From contig DEYM01000002.1 of NCBI GenBank assembly GCA_002364555.1, positions 1 through 15,294 of the forward strand: 15,294 nucleotides of DNA. Reading direction: 5' to 3'. Below the pieces are notes generated by a model. It ran no database searches and was not told where the DNA came from. It worked only from the letters and a program-made list of their open reading frames with translations. Positions 1 to 7,668 of the stretch are shown one piece after another; the first letter of the stretch is position 1; every line of letters starts with the position of its first letter. The DNA is from Phycisphaerales bacterium UBA3158. Lineage in GTDB: Bacteria > Planctomycetota > Phycisphaerae > Phycisphaerales > SM1A02. A program made the position numbers and the translations under genes.

Positions 1-825
1 GCGGACATGGAGGAGCCCCATGTGTGGGGGACGCTCACCAAGCGTGATTCGATCATCTACAACGACAACGACTTCGAGGTCTTCATCGATCCGGACGGAG
101 ACAACCTCGACTACTACGAACTCGAGGTCAATGCGCTCAATACGCAGTTCGATCTCATGCTCACCCGACCGTACAGATGTGGGGGGAACTACGACATCGG
201 TTGGGACATACATGGACTCAAGACGGCCGTCGATATTCGGGGAACGCTCAACAAAAGCGACGACACCGATGACGGATGGTCCATGGAGATCGCCATCCCG
301 TGGGAGTCGATGCGAAGCCATGCCAATCGTCCAATACCGCCGATGGCGGGAGATCAATGGCCGATCAACTTCTCACGTGTCCAATGGAGACATCGGCTCA
401 AGGCGGATGGATCCTACGAGCGTGTTCCGGATGTTCGAGAAGACAACTGGACATGGACGCCTCAGGATGCCATCGACATGCACCGCCCTGAATACTGGGG
501 GCTCGTTGAGTTCTCGTCGGATCCGCCCGGAAAGGGTGTCTTCTCCATTCCCGACGATGCGGCTGCCTGGACACTGCTCCGGAGAATCCACCATGCGGCC
601 GAACAGTACAAGTCGATCAATGGTCACTGGCCGCTTTCGATCGAGGCGATGCAAGGGCTCTACGAGCCGATGCAGATCGATGGTCTGAGCAAGCCGGGTG
701 TTCGGGTTGAATCGGATGGCTACATCGTCATGGTCGAACAGCGCGAGGATGACGAGATCAGGACCTACCAGTTCGGTCCCGGGTGCCGTCGCAGCATGAC
801 GGCCAAGTCCATGACAAACCGCTGA
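1..825 (+). CDS. CBM9-like carbohydrate-binding protein, 5' end outside the window (partial)
   Basis: The reading frame is open from the first base, so the true start lies upstream; 274 residues are visible. The first in-frame ATG (position 7) falls inside a conserved run (EEPHVWGTLTKRDS) and is probably not the start. Roughly residues 3-175 resemble the family 9-like carbohydrate-binding beta-sandwich: NDNDFEVFIDPDGD, YYELEVNALNTQFDLM and GWSMEIAIPWESM are the recurring core motifs, and RPEYWGLVEF closes the domain. Such proteins are usually exported and bind polysaccharide, but the signal peptide would lie outside the window. The last 90 or so residues form a small tail (WTLLRRIHHAAEQYKSINGHWP onward) that I do not recognise. 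The ligand is unknown. The stop codon is TGA at 823-825, and the next gene on the same strand starts about 210 bases downstream. Confidence 0.8.
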   Translation, partial: ADMEEPHVWGTLTKRDSIIYNDNDFEVFIDPDGDNLDYYELEVNALNTQFDLMLTRPYRCGGNYDIGWDIHGLKTAVDIRGTLNKSDDTDDGWSMEIAIPWESMRSHANRPIPPMAGDQWPINFSRVQWRHRLKADGSYERVPDVREDNWTWTPQDAIDMHRPEYWGLVEFSSDPPGKGVFSIPDDAAAWTLLRRIHHAAEQYKSINGHWPLSIEAMQGLYEPMQIDGLSKPGVRVESDGYIVMVEQREDDEIRTYQFGPGCRRSMTAKSMTNR

Positions 826-954
826 CGCGAAAAGGCGGGCTCGTATCACCTTGCATGCTTGTTGAAGCGTGTTCTGGTGTCATGACGAAATTCCAGTGCG
901 GCCATTTAGCAGCATCTGGAATGTTCCTTTGGAATCAATGAGAAAATTGGAAGT

Positions 955-982
955 CGTCCTGGGACCTCTCTCCCCTGGGACG
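955..982 (+). promoter_or_regulatory. Upstream leader hairpin (possible switch partner)
   Basis: Bases 955-963 pair with 974-982: seven Watson-Crick and two G-U pairs, with a 10-base loop at 964-973. The pyrimidine run CTCCCC at 970-975, in the loop and 3' arm, is also exactly complementary to GGGGAG at 1022-1027, which is the ribosome-binding site of the next gene. The two pairings exclude each other, which is the geometry of an RNA switch. No promoter or transcript boundary is visible, so the role is inferred. Confidence 0.3.
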
Positions 983-988
983 TATGGT

Positions 989-1029
989 GCCTCCTCGATC
1001 GGCTTCTGCTCTGATCCGATCGGGGAGGT
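989..1029 (+). promoter_or_regulatory. Hairpin sequestering the ribosome-binding site of the beta-helix gene
   Basis: Bases 990-1002 pair with 1016-1028 over 13 bp: 12 Watson-Crick pairs and one U-G at 995/1023. A further G-U at 989/1029 is possible. The loop is 13 bases (1003-1015). The 3' arm contains GGGGAGG (1022-1028), a strong Shine-Dalgarno sequence 6 bases before the ATG at 1035, so the folded RNA would hide the ribosome site. Alternatives are a terminator for the upstream gene (only a weak U-rich tail, TTATTC, follows) or a DNA operator. Confidence 0.5.
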
Positions 1030-1034
1030 TATTC

Positions 1035-1940
1035 ATGTACGCAAGGATGCGCAATCGAATTCGGTCTCCTCACGCTTCGCTGGTGCTGGCAATGACATCA
1101 CTCTGTCTGTCGGCACCGGCGACTGCTTTTGGGGGAATGGTCCATCGGGTTCAGGCTGGTGTGAAGACGATTCAATCGGCCATTGAACAATCCGATGATG
1201 GCGATGAAATCATCGTGGGTCCGGGGATCTATCGCGAGCAGATCGACTTGCTGGGCAAGTCGATCCTGATCAGGAGCGAAACCGGTCCGGAATACACGCT
1301 CATCGATGCCAGTTGTTCGGCTCAATCCCAATCATGTGGTTCGGTCGTGACGATGCGGATGCAGGAGGGACCGGATACACAGCTGATCGGCTTCTCCATT
1401 GCCGGTGGCCGGGGTACCGATCTTCTCAGGCGTGGCGTTCAACGGACCTATGGTGGCGGATTGCTGCTCATCGGATCGAGTCCGACGATCCGCAACTGTC
1501 TGATACTCAACAATCGGGCAGAGGAAGGCGGTGCCTGCTTCAGCGAGGAGGGCACGCCGGTCTTCGAGGATTGCTGGTTCTATCTCAATGAATCGACATC
1601 GGGTACTGCCGAGATCCGATGTATCGAGAGTCGCCCGCGAATCATGGCCTGTGGTTTTCATCAGGACGGCATCCAGTGGGAGGATACGGGTCTTGTCGAC
1701 ATACGCGATGACTGCGGTGTCAGTGGTGCCTGTTGTCTTCAGGAGAACTGCATCATGACGACGTTGACCGCCTGCATCGATGCCGGTGGTTTCTGGCAGG
1801 GTGAGAATCGAGTGTGTGTGGCGGATGTCTGTCCGGAATTCTGTCAGGAGGATGTCAACGCGGACGGCCGTGTGAACATGACGGACGTGCTTCGAGTCCT
1901 GAATTCATGGGGGGCATGCGGTGGCCGCATCAGCCGATAG
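1035..1940 (+). CDS. Secreted right-handed beta-helix protein with GACC module and dockerin-like C-terminal tag
   Basis: The protein has 301 residues. I chose ATG 1035 because GGGGAGG (1022-1028) lies 6 bases upstream and the first residues form a proper signal peptide: basic MYARMRNRIR, a hydrophobic stretch to about residue 28, then an APATAFGG cleavage zone. An in-frame ATG at 984 would put 17 residues ahead of the signal and has a poorer ribosome site. After the signal come parallel beta-helix coils of the right-handed type (VKTIQSAIEQSDDGDEIIV, GGGLLLIGSSPTIRNCLI, NNRAEEGGACF), a fold seen in polysaccharide-active and adhesive surface proteins. Bases 1725-1850 encode a Cys-rich GACC module, and 1851-1937 a single dockerin-like EF-hand loop ending in SWGACGG. 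No catalytic residues were recognised, so an enzyme activity is not claimed. The stop is 22 bases from the stop of the convergent Rieske gene. Confidence 0.8.
   Translation: MYARMRNRIRSPHASLVLAMTSLCLSAPATAFGGMVHRVQAGVKTIQSAIEQSDDGDEIIVGPGIYREQIDLLGKSILIRSETGPEYTLIDASCSAQSQSCGSVVTMRMQEGPDTQLIGFSIAGGRGTDLLRRGVQRTYGGGLLLIGSSPTIRNCLILNNRAEEGGACFSEEGTPVFEDCWFYLNESTSGTAEIRCIESRPRIMACGFHQDGIQWEDTGLVDIRDDCGVSGACCLQENCIMTTLTACIDAGGFWQGENRVCVADVCPEFCQEDVNADGRVNMTDVLRVLNSWGACGGRISR
1725..1937 (+). other. GACC cysteine-rich module plus dockerin-like EF-hand tag (domain)
   Basis: Bases 1725-1850 encode GACC, then Cys residues spaced as in the last module of the protein at 14001-15294, with the shared core GGFWQGENRVC. 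Bases 1851-1937 encode DVNADGRVNMTDVLRVLNSW. This has the D-x-N-x-D-G-x-V spacing of a calcium-binding loop and a helix ending in N-S-W-G-x-C. It is a single copy, unlike the paired repeats of clostridial dockerins. Confidence 0.65.
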
Positions 1941-1962
1941 CTTCGGAAAGCCGAGTTCCGGA

Positions 1963-2271
1963 TCAGATCTCGACTTCGATGTCGCCGTCGCTGACCCTGA
2001 CGGGATAGGTGTCCAGATCGCCATTGGCGGGAGGACCTCCCGCCTGACCGGTACGGATGTTGAAGGTCGCGAAGTGGAGTGGGCACACGATCTCATCATC
2101 TTCGATGAAGCCTTCGCTCAGATCGGCTTCCACATGTGTGCATGATGGGGAGGTGGCGTAGATCTCGCCATCCAGGTTGTAGAGCGCCACTCTTGTTCCG
2201 GCGACCTCGACGCAGATGACAGTGCCTGGAGCGATGTCGGCCACAGTGGCGGCTTTGTGGAATTCACCCAT
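1963..2271 (-). CDS. Rieske [2Fe-2S] ferredoxin of the suf operon
   Basis: The protein has 102 residues and starts at ATG 2269-2271. The two cluster-binding motifs of Rieske proteins are present: C-T-H (in SPSCTHVEADLSEGF) and C-P-L-H (in IVCPLHFATFNIRTG), about 18 residues apart. GQAGGPPANGDLDTYPVRV is the proline-rich stretch typical of soluble Rieske ferredoxins of ring-hydroxylating oxygenases. There is no signal peptide or membrane anchor, so it is cytoplasmic. It starts 7 bases after the SufT stop and is the last gene of the suf run. Actinobacterial suf operons also carry such a ferredoxin. A role as electron donor to cluster assembly on SufBCD is plausible but inferred. No oxygenase gene lies nearby, which argues against a catabolic role. 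Confidence 0.88.
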   Translation of the reverse strand: MGEFHKAATVADIAPGTVICVEVAGTRVALYNLDGEIYATSPSCTHVEADLSEGFIEDDEIVCPLHFATFNIRTGQAGGPPANGDLDTYPVRVSDGDIEVEI

Positions 2272-2278
2272 CTGAGTT

Positions 2279-2668
2279 TCAGCCTTGCTTCTTGCGATTG
2301 ATGGAGAGTTTGGTCGGGCTCTTCTTCATGAACTTGGCAGGATCGAACTTTCCGGTGAAGTCCAGCTCCAGTCGGGCCACTTCCGACATCATCTCCGGTT
2401 CCCATGTCGGTTCCCAGACCAGTTCCACGGTGACATCGGAGACGCCCTCGACGGCGGCGACGGCCGCCTGGACCTGGCCAGGTATGACTTCCGCCATGGG
2501 GCAGTTGGGAGTCGTCAGTGTCATCTCGATGGCGACCTTGCCGGCATCCTGGATATCAACCGAGTAGATCAGCCCGAGGTCGTGGATGTTGACGGGAATC
2601 TCGGGATCATGCACGGTACGCATGGCCTTGACGATTCGATCATTGAGTTCTGTGTTCTGTTCGCTCAT
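2279..2668 (-). CDS. sufT: SufT-like iron-sulfur assembly factor (MIP18/DUF59 family)
   Basis: The protein has 129 residues. The ATG at 2666-2668 overlaps the sufS stop in an ATGA arrangement, so I chose it over a longer in-frame start at 2797 that would lie inside sufS. DPEIPVNIHDLGLIYSVDI and TLTTPNCPMAEVIPGQV are the two signature stretches of the DUF59 family; the Cys of TPNCPM is the conserved functional residue. The VELVWEPTWEPEMMSEVARL tail is also typical. SufT proteins aid maturation of iron-sulfur proteins, probably at cluster transfer, and occur in suf operons of Gram-positive bacteria. The C-terminus is extended and basic (KSPTKLSINRKKQG). Translational coupling to sufS and the position before the Rieske gene support a role in the same pathway. 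Confidence 0.88.
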   Translation of the reverse strand: MSEQNTELNDRIVKAMRTVHDPEIPVNIHDLGLIYSVDIQDAGKVAIEMTLTTPNCPMAEVIPGQVQAAVAAVEGVSDVTVELVWEPTWEPEMMSEVARLELDFTGKFDPAKFMKKSPTKLSINRKKQG

Positions 2669-3882
2669 CCAAATACCTCGATAACGCGACGAAGCGCCTT
2701 GTCCAGCGCGTCGATGTCGGATTCGTTGTTGAAGACACCAAGTGATGCCCGTGCGGTTGCGGGAACATTGAAATGCTGCATGGTCGGCTGTGCACAATGA
2801 TGTCCTGTGCGGATCGCCACGCCATGCCGATCCAGCATGGTGCCCACGTCATGCGGATGAAGACCATCGACATTGAAGGAGACGGCGGCTGCCCGATGGG
2901 TCGGTCGACCGATCAGCTCGACTCTTGGAATGGCATCGAGCGTCGAAGCAAGCTTCTCCACCAGATGTGCCTCGCTATCGGCTACCGCCTGCATGCCCAG
3001 TCCGGACAACCAGTCGACGGCTGCACCTAGTCCGATGGCACCGGCGATATGCGGTGTGCCGGCTTCGAATTTCCAGGGAAGCGTATTGAAGGTGGTCTTC
3101 TCGAAGGTGACCTGATCGATCATGTCGCCGCCACCTTGCCAAGGAGGCATGGCTTCCAGAATCGACTCGCGACCCCAGAGGCATCCGATGCCGGTTGGTC
3201 CATACATCTTGTGGCCGGAGAACACGATGAAATCTGCACCGAGCGCCTGTACGTCGACCGGTTGGTGAGGAAGTGCCTGGGTGGCATCGACCATCGTGAC
3301 GGCTCCGGACTCCCGTGCCATCGAGATCATCTCGTGAATCGGGTTCACCGTGCCGGTGGCATTGGACACCCAGGTCGCCGAGAGCAGTCTGGTTCGATCG
3401 CTGATGAGGTTCTTCACGTCATCCAGGGAGAGCATGCCATCGGCATCGATCGGAATGACCTTCAGTTCGATTCCCAGCCGTTCCCGAAGCAGTTGCCAGG
3501 GGACGATGTTCGCATGATGCTCCATGGCCGTGATGAGTATTTCATCACCACGTTCAAGCGAGCTGACGCCCCACGCGTTGGCGACCAGGTTGATCGCTTC
3601 CGTGGCGCTCCTCGTGTAGATGATCTCGTTGGAGGAACCGGCATTGATGAAGTCGGCGATGCGTTGCCTGGCGGATTCGAATCCCTCGGTCGCCTCGACG
3701 CTCAGTTCGTGCGCGGCCCGATGGACATTGGCTGTTCCCGTGGAATAGTGGGTGTCGATGGCCTCGATCACCGCCCGCGGCTTGGGTGTCGTGGCGGCAC
3801 TGTCCAGGTAGATCAACGGCTTGCCGTGCACCGATCGCTCCAGAATCGGGAACTGGGCACGGATGGAATCAACGTCGAGAAT
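2665..3882 (-). CDS. sufS: Cysteine desulfurase SufS with a non-canonical start
   Basis: SufS is a PLP enzyme that takes sulfur from L-cysteine as an enzyme-bound persulfide for cluster assembly. The PLP lysine is in FIVFSGHKMYGPTG and the catalytic Cys in IRTGHHCAQPTMQ. The frame upstream of the first ordinary start (GTG at 3831) continues with ILDVDSIRAQFPILERS, which aligns with the E. coli SufS N-terminus (IFSVDKVRADFPVLSRE). There is no ATG, GTG or TTG before the stop at 3919-3921. I place the start at ATT 3880-3882. GGAG (3894-3891) lies 8 bases before it, the product is 405 residues (E. coli 406), and Lys and Cys fall at 225 and 363 (E. coli 226 and 364). Alternatives are CTG at 3900, overlapping the sufD stop as CTGA, or GTG 3831, which has GGAG 6 bases upstream but removes a conserved segment. 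Function is certain; the start is not. Confidence 0.93.
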   Translation of the reverse strand: MLDVDSIRAQFPILERSVHGKPLIYLDSAATTPKPRAVIEAIDTHYSTGTANVHRAAHELSVEATEGFESARQRIADFINAGSSNEIIYTRSATEAINLVANAWGVSSLERGDEILITAMEHHANIVPWQLLRERLGIELKVIPIDADGMLSLDDVKNLISDRTRLLSATWVSNATGTVNPIHEMISMARESGAVTMVDATQALPHQPVDVQALGADFIVFSGHKMYGPTGIGCLWGRESILEAMPPWQGGGDMIDQVTFEKTTFNTLPWKFEAGTPHIAGAIGLGAAVDWLSGLGMQAVADSEAHLVEKLASTLDAIPRVELIGRPTHRAAAVSFNVDGLHPHDVGTMLDRHGVAIRTGHHCAQPTMQHFNVPATARASLGVFNNESDIDALDKALRRVIEVFG

Positions 3883-3896
3883 GGGATGGTCTCCGA

Positions 3897-5213
3897 TCAG
3901 TCGGTCAGTGCGAGATGTTCAGCGGCCGGCAGTCGATCCCTCAGGAGGATCATGGCCTGCTCCCGCAGTGCTTGCGGACGTACATCATCGAGTATTTCGC
4001 CTGCGAACGCCTGGATCAGCATTCCACGGGCGGCACTGGTGGGTACGCCACGAGCCTGAAGATAGAACAGTGCTTCCGGATCGAGTTCCCCGGTCGTGGC
4101 ACCATGCGTGCACTTGACGTCATCGGCGTAGATTTCAAGCTGTGGTCTGGCGATCGCCTTTCCATACTTGGTGAGGACCAGGTTACGGTTGGTCTGGACG
4201 GCATCGGTCTTCTGTGCGCCTTCGGCGACGTAGATGCGGCCGGTGAAGGCTGCCGATGACTTGTCATCCAGAACATGCTTGAATTCTTCCCGACTTCGAC
4301 AGTTGGGGACCATGTGATTCACTCGAAGCAGATTCTCCACATGACGCGAGCCATTGCCCAGAGCCAGTCCATGGAGAATGGCGTTGCCATGCTCGCCGGC
4401 GAGAGTCGCCCGCATTCGACTTCGAATGAGCGGTCCGTCGAATGCCAGGACGCACGAGGAGACTTCCGAGGAGTCACCCTGGTTCATGGCCAGATCGCCC
4501 AGGTGCCAGGTATTGCTTCCCTCGCGAACCATTCGGTAGTGATCGAGATTGACGTCGTCGCCGGCGATCAGCTCGGTGACGGGGGCGTTGAGGATCGTGT
4601 TGTCCGTGTTGCCGGCATGTGTCTCGATGACCGTGCCGGTCGATTTATCGCCGGCAACGACGAGGATTCGAGGATGCACGGATATGGGCTGGTCGCCACC
4701 ACTGGAGAGATAGATGACATGGAGTGGTGTCTCCATGCTGGCTCCGGCGGCGATCTCGACCATGACTCCATCGGTGAGCATCATGGTGGAGAACGCATTG
4801 GCTGGATCGTCCGACCATTCCGCATGAGCTGCCAGACGACCCTTGAGTCGATCGGGCGTGTTGGCGATCACATCGGCAAGCCGATCGATCTGCACACCCT
4901 TGCTCGACTTCGCGGTCGAGAGCCCTGGTTGGTGGATGCCGTCGACGAAGACGATGCGGGGCATGTCGTGACCGAGCATGTAGGGCTCGAGTTGATCGAG
5001 CTCCACGGTCACATCGGCATTGGCACTGGAGAATTCCGTGCCGGCGATGGTCCTGGTGTCGGTATATCGCCAGGCTTCATCCCGCATGGATGGCCAGCCC
5101 ATCGTGGTCATGGATTCGTGGGCCTTGAGTCGCAGCGACGTGATCGCATCTTCAGGAATGTCCTGGAGTCGCGAAGCCAGATTGGTCTGTGGTGCAGTTG
5201 TCATGGTGGACAT
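3897..5213 (-). CDS. sufD: Fe-S cluster assembly scaffold protein SufD
   Basis: The protein has 438 residues and starts at ATG 5211-5213, 13 bases after the sufC stop. SufD forms the SufBC2D scaffold with SufB and the ATPase SufC. Residues 1-150 or so are the variable alpha-helical N-terminal region (DEAWRYTDTRTI is a family hallmark). The rest is the parallel beta-helix core, with RHVENLLRVNHMVPNCRSRE, KSSAAFTGRIYVAEGAQKTD and CTHGATTGELDPEALFYLQA. His370 in that last motif corresponds to the SufD histidine (His360 in E. coli) implicated in cluster formation at the SufB-SufD interface. The C-terminus (GMLIQAFAGEILDDV) carries the usual SufC-contact helix. The stop overlaps the upstream edge of the sufS frame. 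Confidence 0.95.
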   Translation of the reverse strand: MSTMTTAPQTNLASRLQDIPEDAITSLRLKAHESMTTMGWPSMRDEAWRYTDTRTIAGTEFSSANADVTVELDQLEPYMLGHDMPRIVFVDGIHQPGLSTAKSSKGVQIDRLADVIANTPDRLKGRLAAHAEWSDDPANAFSTMMLTDGVMVEIAAGASMETPLHVIYLSSGGDQPISVHPRILVVAGDKSTGTVIETHAGNTDNTILNAPVTELIAGDDVNLDHYRMVREGSNTWHLGDLAMNQGDSSEVSSCVLAFDGPLIRSRMRATLAGEHGNAILHGLALGNGSRHVENLLRVNHMVPNCRSREEFKHVLDDKSSAAFTGRIYVAEGAQKTDAVQTNRNLVLTKYGKAIARPQLEIYADDVKCTHGATTGELDPEALFYLQARGVPTSAARGMLIQAFAGEILDDVRPQALREQAMILLRDRLPAAEHLALTD

Positions 5214-5226
5214 TTGGATTTCCCGC

Positions 5227-5985
<759 letters not shown>

Positions 5986-6027
5986 GTGTTCGATTTCTCT
6001 CGTGAAACTTGTTTCGTATTCCCAGTG

Positions 6028-7491
6028 TCATCCGACACTGTCTTCAAGACTGACTTCAAGGAGTTTCCTTGCTTCGACGGCGAATTCCATGGGCAGTTCC
6101 GCCAGGACCTCCCGGCAGAATCCGTTGACGATCATCGAGACCGCATCCTCGGGCGATATGCCCCTCTGGTTGCAGTAGAAGATCTGGTCTTCGCCGATCT
6201 TCGTGGTCGATGCCTCGTGCTCGATGTGTCCGGTGTCGTTGGCGACCTCGATCACGGGGAACGTGTGGGCACCGCACTCCTCGCCCATCAGCATGGAATC
6301 ACACTGCGTGTAGTTCCTGGCGTCGGTGGCGTTTCGACGGATGTTCACAAGTCCTCGGTAGGTGTTGTGTCCATGGCCGGCGGAGATGCCCTTGGAGACG
6401 ATGTTGCTTCTGGTGTTCTTGCCCAGATGGATCATCTTGGTTCCGGTGTCGGCTTGTTGGCGCATGTTGGTGAGTGCGACCGAGTAGAACTCGCCGATGG
6501 AATCGTCGCCCTTGAGGATGCAGCTGGGGTACTTCCAGGTGATCGCGGATCCGGTCTCGACCTGGGTCCATGAGATGTGGCTGCGATCGCCTTCACAGAT
6601 GCCTCGCTTGGTGACGAAGTTGAAGATCCCGCCCTTGCCGTTCTCGTCACCCGGGTACCAGTTCTGGATGGTGGAATACTTGATTTCCGCATCTTCCATG
6701 GCCACCAGTTCGACGACCGCGGCGTGGAGCTGGTTCTCGTCACGCATCGGAGCGGTGCATCCCTCGAGATAGGACACGTAGGCGGCGTCATCCGCGACGA
6801 TCAAGGTCCTCTCGAACTGCCCGGTGTTGAGCGCGTTGATTCTGAAATACGTGCTCAGCTCCATGGGGCATCGGACACCCTTGGGGATGTAGACGAACGA
6901 TCCGTCCGTGAACACCGCCGAGTTGAGTGCGGCGAAGTAGTTGTCGGTGGCCGGAACGACGGATCCCAGATACTTCTTGATGAGTTCGGGGTGTTCCTGA
7001 ACGGCTTCCGAGAAGGAGCAGAAGATGACACCGTGTTCCTTGAGCTTGTCCCGGAAGGTGGTGGCAACGGAGACGCTGTCGAAGACGGCATCGACGGCGA
7101 CACCGGCCAGGGCGGCACGTTCCTCGAGTGGGATGCCCAGCTTCTCGTATGTTTCCAGAAGCTTGGGATCGACTTCGTCGAGACTCTTCGGGCGATCCTC
7201 GTCCGATTTGGGTGCGGAGAAGTAGCTGATGGCCTGATAGTCGATCGGCCCCCAGGGTCGATCGGGAAAATGGGGCCACTCCGGCGCTTCCATGGTCAGC
7301 CACTTTCGGTAGGCATCAAGCCTCCATTCGAGCAGCCATTCAGGTTCGTCCTTCTTGGCCGAGATGAAGCGGATCACGGACTCGTCCAGACCAGGGGCAA
7401 CGGTATCGGCTTCGATATCGGTCACGAAGCCCCACTTGTAGTCCGGCTGCTCGGCCCATTGGTCCAGCATGGCATTAGGATCATTCGTCAC
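6028..7491 (-). CDS. sufB: Fe-S cluster assembly scaffold protein SufB
   Basis: The protein has 487 residues and is the first gene of the minus-strand suf operon. SufB is the main scaffold on which sulfur from SufS is assembled into a cluster. Conserved features include VRCPMELSTYFRIN, YLEGCTAPMRDENQLHAAVV (Cys245, E. coli Cys254), NYTQCDSMLMG (Cys397, E. coli Cys405) and TGHIEHEASTTKIGEDQIFY (Glu426, E. coli Glu434). All key residues are therefore kept. The start is GTG at 7489-7491, preceded by GGAG about 9 bases upstream. No ATG lies between it and the upstream in-frame stop; the ATG at residue 8 is an alternative. A Fur-like inverted repeat lies about 65 bases upstream. Confidence 0.95.
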   Translation of the reverse strand: MTNDPNAMLDQWAEQPDYKWGFVTDIEADTVAPGLDESVIRFISAKKDEPEWLLEWRLDAYRKWLTMEAPEWPHFPDRPWGPIDYQAISYFSAPKSDEDRPKSLDEVDPKLLETYEKLGIPLEERAALAGVAVDAVFDSVSVATTFRDKLKEHGVIFCSFSEAVQEHPELIKKYLGSVVPATDNYFAALNSAVFTDGSFVYIPKGVRCPMELSTYFRINALNTGQFERTLIVADDAAYVSYLEGCTAPMRDENQLHAAVVELVAMEDAEIKYSTIQNWYPGDENGKGGIFNFVTKRGICEGDRSHISWTQVETGSAITWKYPSCILKGDDSIGEFYSVALTNMRQQADTGTKMIHLGKNTRSNIVSKGISAGHGHNTYRGLVNIRRNATDARNYTQCDSMLMGEECGAHTFPVIEVANDTGHIEHEASTTKIGEDQIFYCNQRGISPEDAVSMIVNGFCREVLAELPMEFAVEARKLLEVSLEDSVG

Positions 7492-7540
7492 GGTCTGAGG
7501 CTCCAGATGGGGGGATTCGCTCGTTCATATCGAGTCTGAG

Positions 7541-7546
7541 ATTGTA
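7541..7546 (-). promoter_or_regulatory. Possible -10 element for the suf operon
   Basis: Read on the minus strand this is TACAAT, five of six matches to the sigma-70 -10 consensus, about 50 bases before the sufB GTG. The hexamer 17 bases upstream is TAGAAT (7569-7564), a poor -35 that lies inside the inverted repeat at 7557-7569. A repressor on the repeat would therefore occlude it. Planctomycete promoters are poorly defined, so this is tentative. Confidence 0.3.
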
Positions 7547-7556
7547 ATTCCTAGAT

Positions 7557-7569
7557 TAGAATCATTCTA
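7557..7569. promoter_or_regulatory. Perfect 6-1-6 inverted repeat, Fur/PerR-family-like operator
   Basis: The sequence TAGAATCATTCTA is a perfect inverted repeat (TAGAAT, one base, ATTCTA). Taken as a 7-1-7 box it matches the Fur-type consensus TGATAATnATTATCA at nine positions by eye. It lies midway in the 177-base divergent region between sufB and the A-type carrier, in the most AT-rich part of the window. Iron or redox control of suf genes by Fur-family regulators is well established in other bacteria; here it is inferred from position and symmetry. Confidence 0.45.
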
Positions 7570-7602
7570 CGCTTTCAAATGTTTCAGAGCCGTTTTTGGG
7601 GC

Positions 7603-7608
7603 TATAAT
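7603..7608 (+). promoter_or_regulatory. Consensus -10 element for the A-type carrier gene
   Basis: A perfect TATAAT lies 60 bases before the carrier ATG. The region 16-17 bases upstream (around 7580-7586, GTTTCA or TGTTTC) is only a weak -35. The predicted transcription start is near 7615. The inverted repeat at 7557-7569 would sit about 50 bases upstream of it, so one regulator could act on both divergent units. Confidence 0.45.
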
Positions 7609-7668
7609 TGATCGCTTGGCAGATTTGAGGAAATCAGCCCTTTCCAGATCTTGATAAGGAACAGATTC

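Noticed and set aside
984..986. ATG 984 as start of the beta-helix gene
   Set aside because: It puts 17 residues ahead of a well-formed signal peptide and lacks a good Shine-Dalgarno, unlike ATG 1035.
1851..1937. Cellulosome-type dockerin and cohesin system
   Set aside because: Only one EF-hand loop is present in each protein, and no cohesin or scaffold gene is visible, so 'dockerin-like tag' is as far as the sequence goes.
1944..1960. Small hairpin (CGGAA / TTCCG) between the convergent stops
   Set aside because: It has a 5-bp stem with a 7-base loop and no T run on either side, so it is too weak to call a terminator.
3049..4059. Long plus-strand open frame opposite sufS (336 codons)
   Set aside because: It is antisense to a certain gene; the translation is rich in Arg, Gly and His, with no recognisable motif or ribosome site. 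GC-rich codons on one strand commonly leave the other open.
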